The notes under the pieces: generated by a model
Told to the model about the DNA's origin: nothing
The model's database searches: none
What the model saw: only the letters and a program-made list of their open reading frames with translations
In this document: positions 33,863 through 47,490 of the stretch, piece by piece
How positions within the stretch are numbered: position 1 is the first letter of the stretch
Layout of the letters: each line of letters begins with the position of its first letter
Assembly: GCA_018296165.2 (NCBI GenBank)
Contig: JACKQL020000011.1
Span: 682,001-746,000, forward strand
Source of the DNA: Termitomyces sp. T153
Lineage: Eukaryota; Basidiomycota; Agaricomycetes; Agaricales; Lyophyllaceae
DNA length: 64,000 bases
Direction of reading: 5' to 3'
Program-made: the position numbers and the translations under genes

Positions 33863-36412
33863 ATGTACCTCGGAGACTCGTCCCACAGCCCCCCCTCCAC
33901 GCCTAGTCGCAGTCTCCTTCGCCTCTCGCCACCGAGTCCCCCATTCCTTACACCATCTCCTTCTACACGCAAGCTTTTCAGGGAAAGCTGGGTCGGTATT
34001 CTTTATACTGAACACTGGGTCTTTTAACCAAGCACCATGTCAGAATGGGTCGGAAACACCATACTCCTTTGACGGCTCACGCCTTAGTTCTCTTAACGAA
34101 AAGGTAGGCAGCACCTGGTCCTCAGTGCCTTTCGCGACTGACAACTTTCTCAAGTACTCTCTTGGACCCGATCCACGTCAATGGGGTGCAGATTTGTCGA
34201 CTGACCTGGTAGAACCAGACGATGATATCCACAACCCCGACTATCACTTCGACAGGCCCAAACGCTACGATCTGTCGTTCTCGCGGAGAGGAATGGCCAA
34301 CCTTGGGTGTCTTAGTATGCTTATCACAGGATTTATTTTGCTCTTGTAAGTCTTGTGTACTTGTGCACTAACATTTTGACAATGCATATTCAACTAGCAT
34401 CGGGTACCCAGTTATCTCTTACTTCCGAAAGGTTCAGATGTTGAAGTCCGCATTCAATCTTGGTGGAGCCAATGCGACCGGGCAGGTGTGTATCTGTCCA
34501 TCACTTGTTCGGCGGAGAGCAGTAATTGTATTGGTAGGTACCATCACTTGGAAACTTTGGTCTCATAGACCATGAGACTCCAGAAGAAGCACACTTTCGG
34601 GAATCCTGGAGGGATGGTTCCCGAATGCAGCTAGTATTCTCTGACGAGTTCAACACGGATGGTCGGTCGTTCTATCCTGGAGATGATCCATACTGGGAAG
34701 CAGCTGATCTTCACTACTGGGTACGTCTACTACTCTTGTTTGATTTATATCATATATCACCTCATGCAATCACATAGGAAACAAACAACTTGGAGTGGTA
34801 TGATCCCGCTGCTGTCACGACAGAGAATGGATCGCTTGTCATCACATTCTCGCAGAAACAGACACATAATTTAAACTATCAAGGAGGTATGTCGTGCCCA
34901 AGAATTTACTTTCAAATGTCGCTAAATGCCATTTCAAGGCCTCATATCAACGTGGTAATTTGGGACTTTTATTTCCGCCGTTGCCAATTAAAAGCCATCT
35001 AGGAACAAATTCTGTTTCACAGGAGGGTACATTGAAGTGTCTGCCATGCTTCCTGGCATCAATAATGTTGTAGGGATGTGGCCGGCGGTATGGACCATGG
35101 GGAATCTTGGAAGAGCAGGGTATGGAGCCAGTCTCGAGGGCATGGTATGTTCTTATTGTGCCTCATACTTTCTTTCTCTTCTAACAATACACTAGTGGCC
35201 TTACACGTACGATGCATGCGATGTTGGTACAGTACCTGATCAAGTCTTAAATGGTCAGCCGGTCGCTGCGACGATTAACGGTGATCCGAGCTACAACGAT
35301 GCGCTATCGGTCCTACCCGGGCAGCGGCTCTCCCGATGCACTTGTCCGGACGACACCACGCACCCTGGACCGAAGCACGATGATGGAACATTCGTCGGAC
35401 GTGCTGCGCCGGAAATTGATATCTTCGAAGCTCAGGTACGCGTGACCCTGAGAAGTTTATTGTTATTCTAAGGCTTTTTGGACAAGGTTACAGGGGAGCC
35501 TCTTAGGGGGCAAGTTTCCCAATCGGCTCAGTTTGCGGTATGCCGTTATCCATGACTTGATTCTTACTCGGGTTCTAACGGGTTCTCCACGTTTATTTCA
35601 TTGTGATGGCAGCCCTTCAATCACGCTTGGATTTGGCAGAATACTTCGGACAATATGATTGTACCGAACCCGGAGATTTCTCACCTAAATACTTTCATGG
35701 GAAGCGCTACTCAACAAGCTACTTCTGTCGTGACTGACACCAGTCAACAATGTTACGAGTTGAATGATGGTTGTTATTCTGTTTACGGTTTTGAGGTGAG
35801 TGGGAAAAGAGAGCTCTGGACTTGTTCTCAGCCTCATGGGATTTCTAGTACAAATCGGGTTATGACGATGCAGTGAGTAGCATGGAAGATTCTGTGGTAC
35901 TTGTGTCAACCTGAAGACCTCTAGTATATTACCTGGGTTTCAGAAAACGTGACCGCATGGACATTGAATGCTCCTGGTGTAGGCCCAGATCCATTGGTGC
36001 AAATTTCTGCAAGATCGATACCTCAAGAGCCCATGGTGAGATTTCAACCCGTTCGAGTGTTTACCCTATCCTAATAATAGGATAACATCAACAGTACATT
36101 ATAGTCAACTTGGGCATGTCAAGAAACTTTGGGGAGATTGACTTCGAACACCTGACTTTTCCCAATCATCTACGGATAGACTACATCCGCGTCTATCAAC
36201 CAGCACATGCTATCAATATCGGTTGCAATCCGCGAGACTTCCCGACGGAAGACTACATAAATGCGTAGGTGTGGCGCTGTAGTCTCGACCACCAGAGCTA
36301 ATGAGTTCTTTTCTTTAGCCACATCGAAGCATACACAAATCCCAATTTGACTACGTGGCGTGGTGACTATGGACAACCTTTCCCCAAAAACTCTTTGCTT
36401 GAGTCGTGTTGA
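33863..36412 (+). CDS. KRE6: Beta-1,6-glucan synthesis-associated protein, GH16 family (KRE6/SKN1)
   Basis: I resolve 14 exons with consistent phases, coding for 618 residues. They start at 33863, 34033, 34398, 34538, 34778, 34939 (16 nt), 35003, 35196, 35487, 35613, 35849, 35925, 36095 and 36319. The N-terminal tail is Ser/Pro-rich (MYLGDSSHSPPSTPSRS). One signal-anchor helix follows (GMANLGCLSMLITGFILLLF), giving a type II membrane protein of the ER/Golgi. The lumenal GH16 domain has LVFSDEFNTDGRSFYPGDDP, DLHYWETNNLEWYDP, AVWTMGNLGRAGYG and the catalytic motif EIDIFEAQ. It ends with IDYIRVYQ and a Cys-containing tail. Family members are required for wall beta-1,6-glucan. The first intron would be only 37 nt, so the N-terminal exon is the least sure part. 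Confidence 0.88.
34939..34954 (+). other. 16-nt microexon of the KRE6-like gene
   Basis: GCCTCATATCAACGTG lies between an AAG acceptor and a GTAATT donor. It restores the family sequence GG-LISTW-NKFCFTGG in the right phase. Without it the frame is lost and the conserved segment is missing. Confidence 0.7.
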
Positions 36413-36717
36413 TGACTTACATCATTTGTTTACTGACTCCTTTTGACGCTGTCGGGACGCTCTCAACTTATTTTTGTATTACATACGATCTTTACATACA
36501 TCGGGGCATCTGGTCTGTTATACCAGACTGTACAACCTTCATACTACGCTACATACCCAGATCTTCCATTTCATATATAATGATATATATGTATTTAAAT
36601 ATGAGAACTACATTTTGCACTTGGCTGGTCCAACAAATGTATGTCTACACGTTTCTAGTCTGATTGCCCAAAAGATGTCCTTTAGAGGAGAAGAATGTCT
36701 AGGATACCACAACAATG

Positions 36718-39304
36718 TTACACTACAGGCTGAACCCAACCTTTCTTCACAGCATATGCAACAACTTCGCCAGCACATGCTGGACCGGACGGTGGCGCAA
36801 CAATAGATGCCGCGGCTTTCTTCCTTCCTTTGCCCTTGGCTTTTGGTACAAAAGGAGCAACACAAGTCCGAAGCCACTCTTCGATATCCACGAGGCAATC
36901 ATAGCAATCTTTTTCTGTAAAGGCCGCGGTGCCTGTACTCGGAGATGTCCGTGAGGCAGCAGGTGCTCTCAAACGCTTAACTTTCATAAGTTTAACGACC
37001 AGATAATGAAGCCACTGATCAAATAAGTTTCAACGGGACCATTCATGTAATATAATACCATGAAATGGACCTACCATGACATTTGTGAGAGGCTTGAACT
37101 CTTCCCAGGTACCTTGATTGTGTTCTTTCATCATGCGATACACATCAAATTGATAGTCCCCTTCGCCCATGAAGAGCTCGTCTTCAAACGGAGTCCAGTG
37201 AATCATTTCACCCCCGTCTCCATCGCCGGCATCCATCCTGGAAAGGCCCAAATCGATCAAAGTAGCGCGGACACCATGAACCGGATCGTCCATGTACACC
37301 CGCGATGGCTTCGAGTTTGGCTGCACATTCTGATTCCACGCTTGAAGCGGAAGCACTTCTGCCACAGGAAGGTCTTTGACTAAGATTTGACCGAGATGAA
37401 GATCACGATGCTTGAAAGGGACACACAATCATGGATTAATTCGCCGGAAGACCCGGCATGGTAAAGTGCTTACTTCGAAGGAGACCAGTTGTTCTGCGTG
37501 CGCTAGAGACTTAGCCACTTGCCAGAAGATGCTACTCGCCTGTCGCCAGCCCATTTTATTGGGGTGTAGAAACTTGTATGCTTCGAGGTCGGGACCGCCA
37601 TTAGGAAGAACAATGATCGCATAGACTTGGGACACGAAGAACTTGTCTAAGAGTCTCTTTAATAAGTGATTTACAGAAGTACAATGTTAACGTACCAGGC
37701 CTCACACTCTCGGAGCCTTTGCTCGCGTGATATTCATCCCAGAGGCGTAATAGAACCTCGGGATACTTGCCTCGAACCACGTAGGTCTTAAGAAGCTTTA
37801 CAAATCCAGCACAAACCTGTCCCATCGCTTCAGTGACTATGATCTCCTTCAAAACATCCTTTGCATCAGTCGGTGCCGGAACATCATCTTCATTCATGTC
37901 CTTGGCACTAGCCGGAGGGGTACCCTCATCTGATTCGTTCCTCAGGGGGATGACTTTCAAGACGACGTCCCCGATCCCAAACACCTCAGAGTAGCTGGCT
38001 TCACCTATTTTCCTAAATCGTAGATCGGCCGGGGAACCTCCAATCGATTGAACAACCGGATCGTAAGCAAAGGTTTCAATGAAGGAGGAAAATTCTATGG
38101 GTCCACAGGCAGATTGGCCGCACTCGGCCAGTAGTGGTTTGAGATAGTCAGGTATTTGTGAAGCATCCAGGTCTAGAGAGACACCGATAATGTTCAAGTC
38201 CTCGAGATCAAAAGAGAGATCTAGATCGGTAGATGTAAGAGATGGCGATGGGGGAAATACAGGATTGAAGATATTCTGACCGCCACGGCGTCGTATGGGC
38301 GTCAACCTGCGTGGTCGGATTAGCGGGGGTGAGGGAGGCAGATAGTGCAGTTGGGAGAGCGATGGCTCAACGATGGGAAGAGTTGAGTTTATTGAGGCTA
38401 AAGTAGTCCTCTTGATAGTATAGGGTGGGGGAGGAATAAGGACTTCGACCTCGACATTTACACGCGATGGTCCTGACATATGAGAGCATGATGGCAAGGG
38501 CTGTGATACTGCAGGTATAGGTATCCAGTCTTGTGATATGGGTGTATTCAAGCTCCGACGTTGAGCAACTGGTGCAACGTCCTCATCTTCAGTATCAGAC
38601 TCTACCGTGATGACCGCGCGTTTTGCAGATCGCTTCGGCCTTTTTAGTTGAAAGATTTCCTCATCATCCTGAATATTTTCTTCAAAAACGGGGCAGACCC
38701 TCGAAGGTCTCCTAAAGGGCTTTCGAACGGTCTCGTTTACTGGATTCGATTGTACATCTGTCCGTGACACCCTCCTCTCCTGCCGCACTGTCCTTCCATT
38801 GTCATCCAGAACGGTGATGTCAACGTCGACAAAGGGTGAGAATGATTTGAGTTTTGAGGGTATTCCTTTGTTACCACATGGTTTCGGACCAGTCAGCTTC
38901 CTGGAAACAGTTGGGGTGCCAGGCGTATTAAGACTGAAAGACGCTAGAGGCGCACGGGAAGGAGTCCCAGCAGATTTTTCAGACATGAGAGCATCTGACT
39001 TAGATTTAGGGATTGCTTTGATTGTCTCTCCGTCAAGGAGTTCGGCGAGTCGGGCGAACTTTGCTGACGGGGAGACTGTTGGATTCGGGAGCTTCTTCTT
39101 TCGGTGTACATGGACAACCTTAGGCGATGGCGTTCTAGACTTTGCATGCACCATATGCGCGCGTTTCTTCATTCTAGACACAATAGGTGCACGGGGCAAA
39201 GGCTCGATATCATCGAATTTCATTTCCTGGTTTTCGGGGAGAGAAACGATGCGTTTGTTACGTTTACCATAGGAGTAGATCTGCTTGGTCCTGGCTCCAA
39301 GCAT
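36718..39304 (-). CDS. HASPIN: Haspin-type protein kinase (histone H3 Thr3 kinase)
   Basis: Four exons (39304-37696, 37646-37474, 37410-37075, 37014-36718) give 804 residues. The N-terminal 420 residues are disordered and basic, with many S/T-P sites. The kinase domain has IGEASYSEVFGIGDVVLKVI (glycine loop and lysine), EIIVTEAM, an extended insert, IIVLPNGGPDLE, the catalytic loop HRDLHLGQILVK, LIDLGLSRMD in place of DFG, and DELFMGEGDYQFDVYRMM. HRDLHxG and the altered DFG are Haspin traits. The terminal part keeps WLHYLVVKLMK, another family motif. Haspin phosphorylates H3T3 to recruit the chromosomal passenger complex. Residues 4-8 read ARTKQ, identical to the start of histone H3. It is divergent with PSF2. 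Confidence 0.9.
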
Positions 39305-39530
39305 AACGACGAGTATGAAAACGAAGAGCAGAGAAACCAGATAATCCACAGGATAATCCACAGTAAGCGTCGAGATCAGCCTGAGTATCTATTTTGGGAA
39401 ATCAACCAAGGACGCGCCAGTCACGTGGTCGTTCAACACAGCCAAATCCCCGACTCACCGATTGTGTGTTATTTCACCGACATCTGGAAAAAACAACGCG
39501 CGCAATTCACTTTTGAGAAAACCACGTACA
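39305..39530. promoter_or_regulatory. Shared promoter of Haspin and PSF2 with two ACGCG elements
   Basis: 226 bp separate the start codons. GACGCGCC (ACGCG at 39412-39416) and AACGCGCG (39496-39500) match the MCB core bound by MBF-type G1/S factors in yeasts. A CACGTG-like TCACGTGG lies near 39421. Both flanking genes are cell-cycle functions, so G1/S co-regulation is a reasonable inference. Confidence 0.45.
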
Positions 39531-40292
39531 ATGTCTCTTCCAGATAGTTTGCGTGTATCAATCACTCCTGCTGAGCTCGAGCTCGTTGCAAGTCAACAAC
39601 TCATCGAGATAGTGCCCTTGATATCAATGGAAAGGACCGCGTTCATCTCGGTACTTCTTTCTTTTGCCCGCGTCGACACTTCGAGCTCAAGATTATCAGG
39701 GTGCATATGGGCCCCTGCGGCCGCCCCATAAAGCCTCTGTACCGATCTGGATGGCCGTTAATCTCAAAACTAAAAAGAGATGTCATATTGTTGCGCCTCC
39801 ATGGCTCAATGTTGGTACGCTTCGCGGTCCTTTCCAGACACGATCTGTTGCAGACAACTGCTTCAGACTTCCTCCAGGATCGACTGAATAAGGAAACATC
39901 ACAACGTGGTTTCAGTGATTTGCCTTTTCGATTTGTTGAGATCTCAAAAGTCCTTCTCGATGTGTGCGTATTATTGCGTCTTTGTGTAGTTAGTCCCTCA
40001 AAACATACCGACTATCAGCGCCTCCGATGATCTTGAGAATCCCGATAAATTACGGTATCTATTGAAGGATCTACGAGAAGCTAGACAAGCAAAAAGTCGG
40101 GAAGGTCTTCAAACCCTTGATCACAGCGAACTCAGTGTACGTTTGCTATCTGGTATAGCGTGACATGTATTGTAACTTTACTTTCAGCTTCCGAATCTAT
40201 GTTCCATGGAGATCAATGAAATTCGTCCATTCTTTGTACAGTCTATGCATCTGTTGACCCAGCTCGTACGCGAACCCACAGCAGGCCAATAA
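39531..40292 (+). CDS. PSF2: GINS complex subunit PSF2
   Basis: Five exons (39531-39650, 39700-39814, 39867-39963, 40019-40136, 40188-40292) give 184 residues, the usual length of Psf2. The N-terminal half shows PAELELVASQQLIEIVPLIS and GAYGPLRPPHKASVPIWMAV, the typical Psf2 beta-domain sequence. LPFRFVEISKVLLDVASDDL follows in the helical domain, then NLCSMEINEIRPFFVQSM. GINS (Sld5, Psf1, Psf2, Psf3) joins Cdc45 and MCM2-7 to form the replicative helicase. The gene starts from a promoter shared with Haspin and ends about 200 bp from the convergent YVC1 stop. Confidence 0.92.
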
Positions 40293-40496
40293 AATTAATT
40301 CTCTTCTCATTCACCTGTGATCACTATCATTTTCTTAATTCTGTATCACTATTCCTAAGAATGTATAACCATTTGATATTGTCCATGAAATAACTTACAC
40401 ACAAAGTCTAAACTATGTACAAACAAATTATAATTACTATATTCAAATGCAGGTAGATCACTCCTTCCGAGGGCTCCTTCCGAAGGCCTTCAGTAC

Positions 40497-43400
40497 CTAC
40501 GCTTCCAGCTTCTCGAGCACTCGTGCCAGCTGTGCCTTTAACTCATTGATCTCTGAAATAATAACCGCTTCACTCGACTAACCACTGGATCAATACTCAT
40601 CTTGACATGAAAACAGAGTCGACAAACCTTCTGCGTATTTGGGAACATCTTGACGAGTTCCTCGAAGGGGACTCGGCAGATCTTCATTCCATTAGCGTCG
40701 TCAACTTCAGGATCCCTGCTTTCAGCATAGTCAGCTGCGCCCTCATCAGCTCCAAGAAGCCAATTCTTGAGCCAACTGTGCTCCTGCTGTTCGTACACAG
40801 CCTCATAGAAAGCTATCACGGTCAATGGGATGAAGAAAAGCACACCCATGACATAGCGATTAAACTGTCGAGGTGATGAATAATTTCATAGGCTCAAATG
40901 TATCGCAGCAGGAAGAATATCACATACCGTTTCGTAGCTCTTTCGACTCAGTTTGAACCCTGGAATCATTCTGTACGGAGTGTTTAAAGCAACAAAAAGT
41001 GAATATAAGAAAGGAACCATACTCGAAAGGAACCACAAAGAAAGTCTCTATGAGGTTGAATGGTGCGGGGTATACAAAAGAATCCGGCGCCCGAATCATA
41101 CCAACGGTTTTTGCTGCAAAGAATGCAAGGTATTGAGCTTCAGCGTCTTCGATGACCTAGATATACCCATGTGAATAATGTCGCAGTAGACACAGGTCGA
41201 CGGGCAACTGACATCTGAATAAGCAGAGGAGAACAACGAGATGAGGACATTGAGAAGGATAATCGCTGTCACGGTATTCCAGCTATGAAAATGTCAGTCT
41301 AACACTTTGAGCGAAATTAATGACACTGACAGGTAGTAAAGTATGAGGCCAGGTGGGCTGCATAGAATGTTCATTGTAGGATCACCAAAACCTAAGATTC
41401 CCAGTTACCTTGAGGCAAATTTCCCATAATCGGGAGACCTGATTTGCTCTTAGACATGCAATATGAATGCCATGATCAAACTCACGATAATAATGATTGA
41501 ACCAAGATATTCACCACCTGAGGGTAGCCAAGCATTGAGCAGTGTATGTACTTGACAAAAAGAGATACTTACCACGGATGGGCCCTCAGTCGAGCCATCT
41601 GCAGCATCTAAGGCGAAAAGTCCCTGAGAGAACCCAATTGCAAGAACAGATAGGAGCTAACATATACCTTGAGGAGATGGTTAGGATGGAAGAGAAAAAC
41701 TTCGTACCGCAAAGAAGATGCCTGATTCTTTCAACATGCGTGCCACACAAATCTGCATAGTTCCGATGTATCTATGAAACACACCAGTCAGGCCTGTACC
41801 GAAAATGGAGGTTTGTTGCCTTACTTGTATCCATCAAAGACCGTGACAAGCTCTAGATAATTCAAGTAAAATGAACTCAAGTTTTTCAGAGGGAAGGGGC
41901 TCACTCATCCTAAATACATGCGAAACGATAAGCTCAAGTCTTGAAACATGGCGTTAGAATATACCATATAAACGGAGCAGCGAAACTTAAAACTTGGAAG
42001 CTCTTGAGTCTTGCATCCGATGAAGTTTCCCCAGTGGATGAAAGCCCAATCACCCGCAGAGTAAAGGCTGCAACGAAAAGAGAGTCGGTAATGAAAGCGA
42101 TAACGTTCCAGAAGGAAAGAGCCTGAAGAGTGGAGAACCACACAATTAAATAGAACTGCAGGAACGTTGAGCAGGACAAGACAAAGAGCAAATGAGAACG
42201 AGACTTTACCTTGTGTAGGTCTGAAGTACAGCTTGGTTAATAGATTTATCTAAACAATTTGTCGAAGAACATGCCTTCCATAGTAAATGCCAGCGCCATT
42301 ATGTAGAGGACGATCTCCCATTCATCAAACATTCCATGGGATTCGCCTAAACGTTCGAGAGGTTCACGGACTAAGAATCGGATGAGACAGAAGCCGTGCC
42401 TGTCATATCATTGAGTGACATTACCTGCTTGGGAATAGGCAAACAAAAAGAACAGCCAGATGATGATACGGAAGATATTTTGGTACCTAGCAATTTGTTT
42501 AGTCGTTTTAAAAATCAAAAACGAAAGCTTTTGAGACCTTGGCACGTTGAGCCTTGAAGCATTGAAGTGGCCCCAAAAAGAATGTTCACGTGTGTCAGCG
42601 TATGGAACATCTTTGAGTAATATTAGGAGTGGAATACATATTTGAAAAGGGAAAAACTTGCAGTCAATCCGATTGTTAGCAATATTGTGCTGAATAAGAT
42701 CTCCCTTCCACAAGGCCGCGACGACTTCGAGAAGAATGAAATATGAGATAATTGCATGGTTGAGAAAGGATAGTGTGGCAACCTTCCTGAGCCTCATTGG
42801 AAGACAAGAATATTGTGCTGCCTTGATGTAAATCATGGTACATTGAACAGTGTACGTTGCATACCAATGAGAATCGATGGCAACCTCCAAAGCACTCGTC
42901 ATGTCACTCTCACCACCGCCGAGTTGTCTGTGTTGGTAACGCGACGACATGATGGACCGGAGCCTGTCAGGCGGAGACAGATGTACAATTCTACGAGCGA
43001 GGACTTCACATGCGATTGCTACGAGACGCGTTTAGGGGCGCGAGGGGTCGAAGTCACAAGGAGAACGCACCCCGTCCAACGTTTTCGCCATAGTCCGCTG
43101 GATTGTGATTGGCATCCCACATAAACTCGGCCCTAGCACGAAGGAGACAGTATGGGAGCTACATTGACGCATCGTAAGCACTTGTGAAAGTTTGGCAACC
43201 CGAAACAGATATACAGCCTCGACAAAGTCTCCAGCAGCAGTCTGATACGCCGAAATGACACCGGGATTTATTATTCTACCAGTAGATTCATTGATAGCCG
43301 CTGGGTCGACTTCCACTGGTAAGAGAGCGAGCGTCAAAGCACGTAGACGCTTTACGAGTTCTGTACACGGTGAGTTGTTCATCTCAGACTACTAGGAGGC

Positions 43401-43503
43401 ATGCAGACGTACTAGTTAACGTGTCTGGAGACGGCTTGACTGAGGCGACAGAATACAAGGAAGCACGATCGACATTCTCCGGCACGTCGAGGAAATTCGA
43501 CAT
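40497..43503 (-). CDS. YVC1: Vacuolar TRP-type cation channel YVC1
   Basis: The minus-strand gene has many exons with introns of about 50 nt. It opens MSNFLDVPENVDRASLYSVA, followed by KLVKRLRALTLALLPVEVDP and GVISAYQTAAGDFVEA. Later exons give MSSRYQHRQLGGGESDMTSA, HNIANNRIDYVPYADTREHS, FRIIIWLFFLFAYSQA, several membrane helices between about 42400 and 41100, then GVLFFIPLTVIAFYEAVY, HSWLKNWLLGADEG and FEELVKMFPNTQ. A C-terminal coiled coil ends at 40497. These match fungal Yvc1 in order. The channel releases vacuolar Ca2+ on osmotic shock. I did not fix every splice site. It is divergent with ARPC3 (144 bp between starts). Confidence 0.85.
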
Positions 43504-43647
43504 GAGGGGGAAAAGTGTAGAACAGATGTTGAGAAATTAACAGTCTTTAGTATTTATGTAAGGTGCACGCGCCGACAGCAAGAATGGACGTCATTGCAAG
43601 ATCTTGCCAAGCAGCACCAAATACGCCTCGTTTCCGCGCTCATCGTA

Positions 43648-44344
43648 ATGCCCGTCAGTTATAGGCCAGTGATCCCACAAACCCTGCTCATAAATTATTC
43701 CAGGCATACCATTCCTCATTCAATGACGAGCCCGACGTCCGCCAGGTAGGAAATCTCTCCATTCTTCCCATCAAGACCAGAATACGCGGTCCTGCACCTC
43801 AAGGTGAGTTCTACAGCGCGACTGCGCAGACGATGCCCTCAATATTCGCCAGTCGTGGACCCCTCACAACCTGATATCATCGACGAAACTCTTGATCTCT
43901 TCCGCGCCAATTCCCTCTTTCGCAACTTCGAAATCAAGGGCCCAGCAGACCGCACACTCATCGTCTTGATCCTCTTTGTTTCCGACTGTCTGGCCAAGTT
44001 GGGTAGCGCGCGGACAGTTCCCGCACAGATAGAGGCACAGAAGATGCTGAATACCTTATCTGTCGATTCTTTCCCCATTCCTGGCGACGCCAACTTCGCT
44101 TTGAATGCACACTACGCTTCACCAGCCAGCCGTTCTGATAGTGGTAAGAGTGATTCTCTGGACTGGGTTGGTTGTTACTGAATCATCATCTGAAGAATAT
44201 CTACGACAATACCTCACTCAGGTTCGACAGGAACTAGCAGCACGTTTAGTTGAGAAGTTGTACGCCGATGGCACAGGCAAACCCAGCAAGTGGTGGATGT
44301 CCTTCCAAAAGAGACGTTTCATGAACAGAAGTCTTGGTAATTGA
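43648..44344 (+). CDS. ARPC3: ARP2/3 complex subunit 3 (p21)
   Basis: Four exons (43648-43653, 43704-43803, 43853-44143, 44196-44344) give 181 residues, matching the usual 175-180. The first exon is only 6 nt and encodes Met-Pro, giving MPAYHSSFNDEPDVRQVGNL. The core DETLDLFRANSLFRNFEIKG and DRTLIVLILFVSDCLAKL is nearly invariant in the family. The end is LVEKLYADGTGKPSKWWMSF and QKRRFMNRSL. The subunit supports branched actin nucleation. The gene converges with NOB1, 66 bp between stops. Confidence 0.93.
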
Positions 44345-44410
44345 TATAGAGCGCCATTATAGCTAATACAAATCCCATGATCAAACATGAAAGAGAAACA
44401 GTGAGCACAT

Positions 44411-45973
44411 CTATTTGTGCTTCTTCCTCGCTGCATTCGGATTTTTCTTTCCAAATCCGATCTGGGGTAAGTCTCCGTCCATCCCACCTGATTTCATCGA
44501 CCTGCCTTTGCCGCCGGCCCCGACACTTATCATTTCAGGAATCCAATCTGGATCCATCCAACTACCAACGCCTGTTGCGCCCTCCGGTCCTCGACCAAGG
44601 ATCCCCTTCAGCATCTTCGCCTCCTCGCGTTCCCGTTTTCCATCCACCTTTTTCTTAGCTCTAAGATACTCCGGTTGATCCTCTCGCAATATGAGATTGT
44701 CGCCAGCTCCAGTCTTTGCTGATCCAGCTTTGGGTGTTGGGATTGAGTACTTGGTACCACGAATTTTGTACTGGAAATTCGGTTTGAGATGGACTTGCAT
44801 GACGGGCGCATCGGTTGAGGCGCCAGGCGCTGAAACCGTCACCGATGCTCGTAGCAGTGATGGGTTTCCACATGACGGACAGAATTTTTTCGAGTTATCT
44901 TTGCAGATTCTAAACAACACAATGTTAATCGCTCAAAGTACAACAAATAGAATTACTTGCTTGAAGCACGCATGACACCGCAGAACCCAGCTCTTCACCT
45001 TTTCTATCCTCTTACCCTCCGTACCAACAAGATTAAGCCCCATTTGCAACAAAACGTTCTGCATCGCGAAATCGGCGGTCATGCATCCTGCGTCGATAAC
45101 CTTGTCTTCAGCTTTCTTCTTTCCCTTCGAGCCAGAACTGGGAAGTAGATCGAGAGCGCGGGATTTGTGAACGGAGACGTTACTGGGTGTTATCCATTCG
45201 CCTTCGCCATCGTCAAAGTCGGATGGGTCATCGAATATCGGTTCTGATGTGTTTTTTGGAGGTAGCGCCTGAGGTGGAGGGGGTGTCGGATCATCCTTCT
45301 CGATTGGTCGAAGCTCTACATCCAATGGCTCTAGTGCCTCTTCTTCCGCTTCAACTGGAGGTCGCTCCGTAGAATCCTCCTCCGTGACATCCTCCACCTT
45401 CACCTCGGCTGATTTATCTTCGGTAGTTTCAGGCTGTTGTTCGTCGAGTGGTAGATCTTCTAAGATAGACGAGATCTCCTCAACAGCTGGGGCATCAGGA
45501 GTCTTGTCTGCTTCCGTCGACTACTACCGCATTGAGTCAGTGTTGAACATCTGGATGGCAGACAGATCGGCTCGCCTCCGGTGCAGCCTCTGTATTCTGC
45601 TGTGTTGTTTTCTTGGCCTCTTCATGAAGCGCGTGAGTCAAGGCCAGAACACATATATCGGCGTGTGATAGAACACTGTAGTCTCCAGTCTTCTTTGCCC
45701 ATTGAATGGCTGATCCATGTATGTCAGAAGATAGACATACAAACTGGCTGTGTACGCACTATGTGCTAAACTTGCAGCATCGGGCGATTGCACTCTAACT
45801 TTGACGCCAGAAAGCAATCCGAGTTGCTCGAAGTGATCTCGTGCACGTTTATCCTTCAACTCGGCAAGAACTTGCGGAACAGTGATATAAGTTTCTGCTA
45901 GGCCACGTAAGGGCGACAAAGAGAGAAGAGGGCCGGCATCAAGGACTAAATTTTTGCAACGCGGAGTGGACAT
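44411..45973 (-). CDS. NOB1: Pre-rRNA D-site endonuclease NOB1
   Basis: There are four exons, with introns near 45710-45759, about 45520-45565 and about 44895-44940. The PIN domain opens MSTPRCKNLVLDAGPLLSL and continues with TVPQVLAELKDKRARDHFEQ and TGDYSVLSHADICVLALTHA, which carry the acidic metal-binding residues. A long Glu/Pro-rich segment follows, then DAGCMTADFAMQNVLLQMGL, the zinc ribbon CHACFK...CPSCGNPSLLRASV, and a basic tail (GFGKKNPNAARKKHK). NOB1 cuts 20S pre-rRNA at site D in the cytoplasm to finish 18S rRNA. The second intron's ends are the least certain. It is divergent with LEU2. Confidence 0.9.
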
Positions 45974-46139
45974 CGTAAAATCGCTTTTCACGGATGAAGA
46001 CTGAAAAAAATGATCTCACGTGCGATTTTGATGTTTTGCTCCGGTCGGCCGACTCGTTATGGCGTCATAGCCGAAATCCGATGCAGCAGAAAACTCTTAA
46101 AAAGCCTCCGTGAGTCCTTGTCCCGCTCTAAACGCTGCC
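45974..46139. promoter_or_regulatory. Shared NOB1/LEU2 promoter
   Basis: 166 bp separate the two start codons. CCGGTCGGCCGACTCG (46041-46056) contains a palindromic GGTCGGCCGACT that could be a binding site. For LEU2 a Leu3-type CCGN4CGG site would be expected, but no exact match is visible. Confidence 0.4.

Positions 46140-47490
<1,351 letters not shown>

Noticed and set aside
37601..39361. N-terminal membrane helix on Haspin (upstream of MLGARTKQ)
   Set aside because: The extension depends on a non-ATG start in the promoter region. The first ATG (39304) gives the expected soluble kinase.
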